From positions 1 through 24,876 of the forward strand of contig DATCIH010000097.1 of the NCBI GenBank assembly GCA_036507955.1: a DNA stretch of 24,876 nucleotides, in the 5' to 3' direction. Source of the stretch: DATCIH01 sp036507955. GTDB taxonomy: Bacteria; Bacillota; Clostridia; Clostridiales; Clostridiaceae. Within the stretch, counting starts at the first letter, position 1. The number at the start of each line of letters is the position of its first letter. Shown here piece after piece: positions 23,455-24,876 of the stretch. Both the position numbers and the translations under genes were made by a program. A model generated the notes under the pieces. The model was not told the origin of the DNA, ran no database searches, and was given only the letters and a program-made list of their open reading frames with translations.

Positions 23455-24303
23455 GCTTAAAAATATATCAAAATATTTCCACAAAACTATTGCACTAAAA
23501 AATATATCGTTGACACTTGAGGGGAATAAAATATACGGGCTTATGGGTAGAAATGGTACTGGCAAGACTACACTTTTTAATATTATAACTAATAGACTTT
23601 TCGTAAGTTCTGGTGAAGTATTGATTGATGGTGAAACGGCAGTTGAAAATGATAAGGCACAGGGTAAGATTTTCTGTATGCTGAAAAAAACATCTATCCA
23701 GTGAATATGAAAGTTAAGGATGGCATTAAATGGACAAAGGAATTCTATCCCAGCTTTAATATAAAATATGCTTATGAGTTAGCTGCTAATTTCAAACTTA
23801 ATATAGATAAAAAAATAAAGGATCTTTCAACCGGTTATAACTCAATTTTCAAATTAATACTTGGTTTATCCTCAGGTGCATCTATAATTTTATTCGATGA
23901 ACCAATATTAGGGCTTGATGCAAACCACAGAGAGCTTTTTTATAGGGAGCTAATCAAAAGTTACAGTGAGCAACCTAAACCTATTGTGGTGTCCACTCAC
24001 TTGATTGATGAAATCTCCAACGTTTTGGAGGAAATAATTATTATCAAGGATGGTGAAATATTACTTGCTTAGCCAGTGGACAAAGTTTTGCAACTAGGGT
24101 ATACAGTATCTGGTGACAGTGCAAACGTAGACAAATACACCGAAGGTAAAAATATTATCCGGGAGGAAACAATAGGAAAATTTAAAACCACTACAATATA
24201 TCAAAATCGTGATGGTCTAGATAACCAGGTTATTAAAGAGCTCAGTCTTGAAATATTCTCAATAAAACTACAAGAGTTAATTATTAGTCTAACCAATTCT
24301 TAA
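23441..24303 (+). pseudogene. ABC transporter ATPase (YtrB-like) broken by a frameshift and a stop
   Basis: The original ATG (23441, AAAGGGG upstream) opens MSVIELKNISKYF with Walker A GRNGTGKT (36-43). After FCM, at about 23680, one base is missing. The next frame restores EKNIYPVNMKVKDG, the signature-like LSTGYNS, Walker B IILFDEP and switch-His region VVSTHLIDE. At 24070-24072 an in-frame TAG interrupts it after GEILLA; the same frame continues with PVDKVLQLGYTVSG to a normal end at 24303. Three readable pieces remain, of 80, about 130 and 76 codons, so the full-length ATPase cannot be made without recoding. The coding sequence between lesions is well preserved, so decay is recent. Confidence 0.88.
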
Positions 24304-24316
24304 GGGAGGTACAATT

Positions 24317-24876
24317 ATGAGTAATATTTTCAAAGCTTCAAAATACCAGTTTATGATGATGTTTATACCACAAGGTTTGGTGTGTCTTTCATAGTTAGCT
24401 TCAAATTTATGTTGGCTAATGCTGTTTCACGAAAGAGCTTCTTTTGGGCTAATATTCTCTATTTTGCAATTACATCTGTAGTTTGTGCAACGACTGTAAC
24501 ACTCTACTTTCCTTCATTAGCTGGATGAATATAAAATTATGGTGATGTATATCCAACTTTATAAGGATAACACAGCTATTGGTGCTGCTATTTGGTTCTT
24601 TGTGGCATTGTTCTTACTTTTGGTCCTCGGTTGGTTTATAAGTATGCTTTATTATAGAAGCAGTAAACAAATGGCTTTTGTAATTTCCCTTGCTCCTTTT
24701 GTAATGTCAGGTCTACTTACAATCATAAATCAAGCAACCAAGGGAGCACTCTTCGATTCTATGATAAACTTTGTTGTTACAGCCATGGGATTTTCAGGAA
24801 ACATCCCAAATCCATATATCGGTTCAATTAGTATGTTGCTAATTTCGGTGATCATATGTGTCTTTAACTATCTTCT
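24317..24876 (+). pseudogene. ABC-2 type permease, frameshifted and continuing past the window
   Basis: GGGAGG precedes an ATG at 24317 that opens MSNIFKASKYQFMMMF and stops after 25 codons near 24394. A second frame continues with SFKFMLANAVSRKSFFWANILYF, typical of permeases paired with YtrB-like ATPases, and stops near 24528. From 24539 a third frame of 112 codons runs to the window end, with hydrophobic segments such as AAIWFFVALFLLLVLGWF and MAFVISLAPFVMSGLLTII. Each piece looks like permease sequence, so at least two frame breaks or small deletions have hit it. The end of the gene is outside the window. Confidence 0.8.

Overview
The window is AT-rich (roughly two-thirds A/T) and densely coded on both strands, with strong AGGAGG-type ribosome binding sites and TTGACA/TATAAT-type promoters. 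Together with the gene content (glycyl-radical enzyme, radical SAM proteins, Fe-S cysteine-rich domain protein, CysK and cystathionine-lyase-type enzymes, a YtrA-type GntR regulator), this points to an anaerobic low-GC Firmicute, most likely a Clostridium. I see no rRNA, tRNA, CRISPR array, phage gene or insertion sequence.

Layout. (1) 1-2510, plus strand: a two-gene riboflavin-like operon. In RibD the deaminase zinc site is lost but the reductase is intact. In RibBA the DHBP-synthase site is lost but GTP cyclohydrolase II is intact. (2) 2514-5691, minus strand: sulfur amino acid genes, namely cysK, then a GNAT protein and a cystathionine lyase. (3) 5736-7210, minus strand: a methyltransferase behind a long decayed leader holding a promoter, two short SD-led uORFs, two intrinsic terminators, a long-range inverted repeat, a small ORF remnant and a GNAT gene with an internal deletion. 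(4) 7207-10926, minus strand: a tightly packed four-gene operon (membrane-anchored phosphodiester glycosidase, membrane-anchored propeller-like protein, radical SAM protein, CCG-domain Fe-S protein) with no obvious known role. (5) 10983-13523: divergent zinc-type ABC importer genes (znuA on minus; znuC-znuB on plus) around two Fur/Zur-like palindromes. (6) 13532-15933, minus strand: an EamA transporter pseudogene with several internal deletions, a small membrane protein, and an APH-like kinase with a C-terminal membrane extension. (7) 16039-19244, minus strand: a glycyl radical enzyme of unassigned substrate and its activase, divergent from an AraC regulator. (8) 19413-22939, plus strand: the AraC regulator followed by 3-methyladenine DNA glycosylase, two GNATs and a DTW-domain tRNA-modifying enzyme. 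(9) 22971-24876, plus strand: a GntR/YtrA-type regulator with an ABC ATPase broken by one frameshift and one stop, and a broken permease running off the window.

The most unusual elements are the rib pair that keeps only its first (GTP cyclohydrolase II) and reductase activities, the uORF/terminator leader upstream of the methyltransferase, the four-gene glycosidase/propeller/radical SAM/CCG operon, and the kinase-membrane fusion. Four loci (GNAT remnant, EamA, ABC ATPase, permease) are visibly decaying, so the segment appears to be losing accessory functions. All family assignments come from reading motifs; no database search was run.
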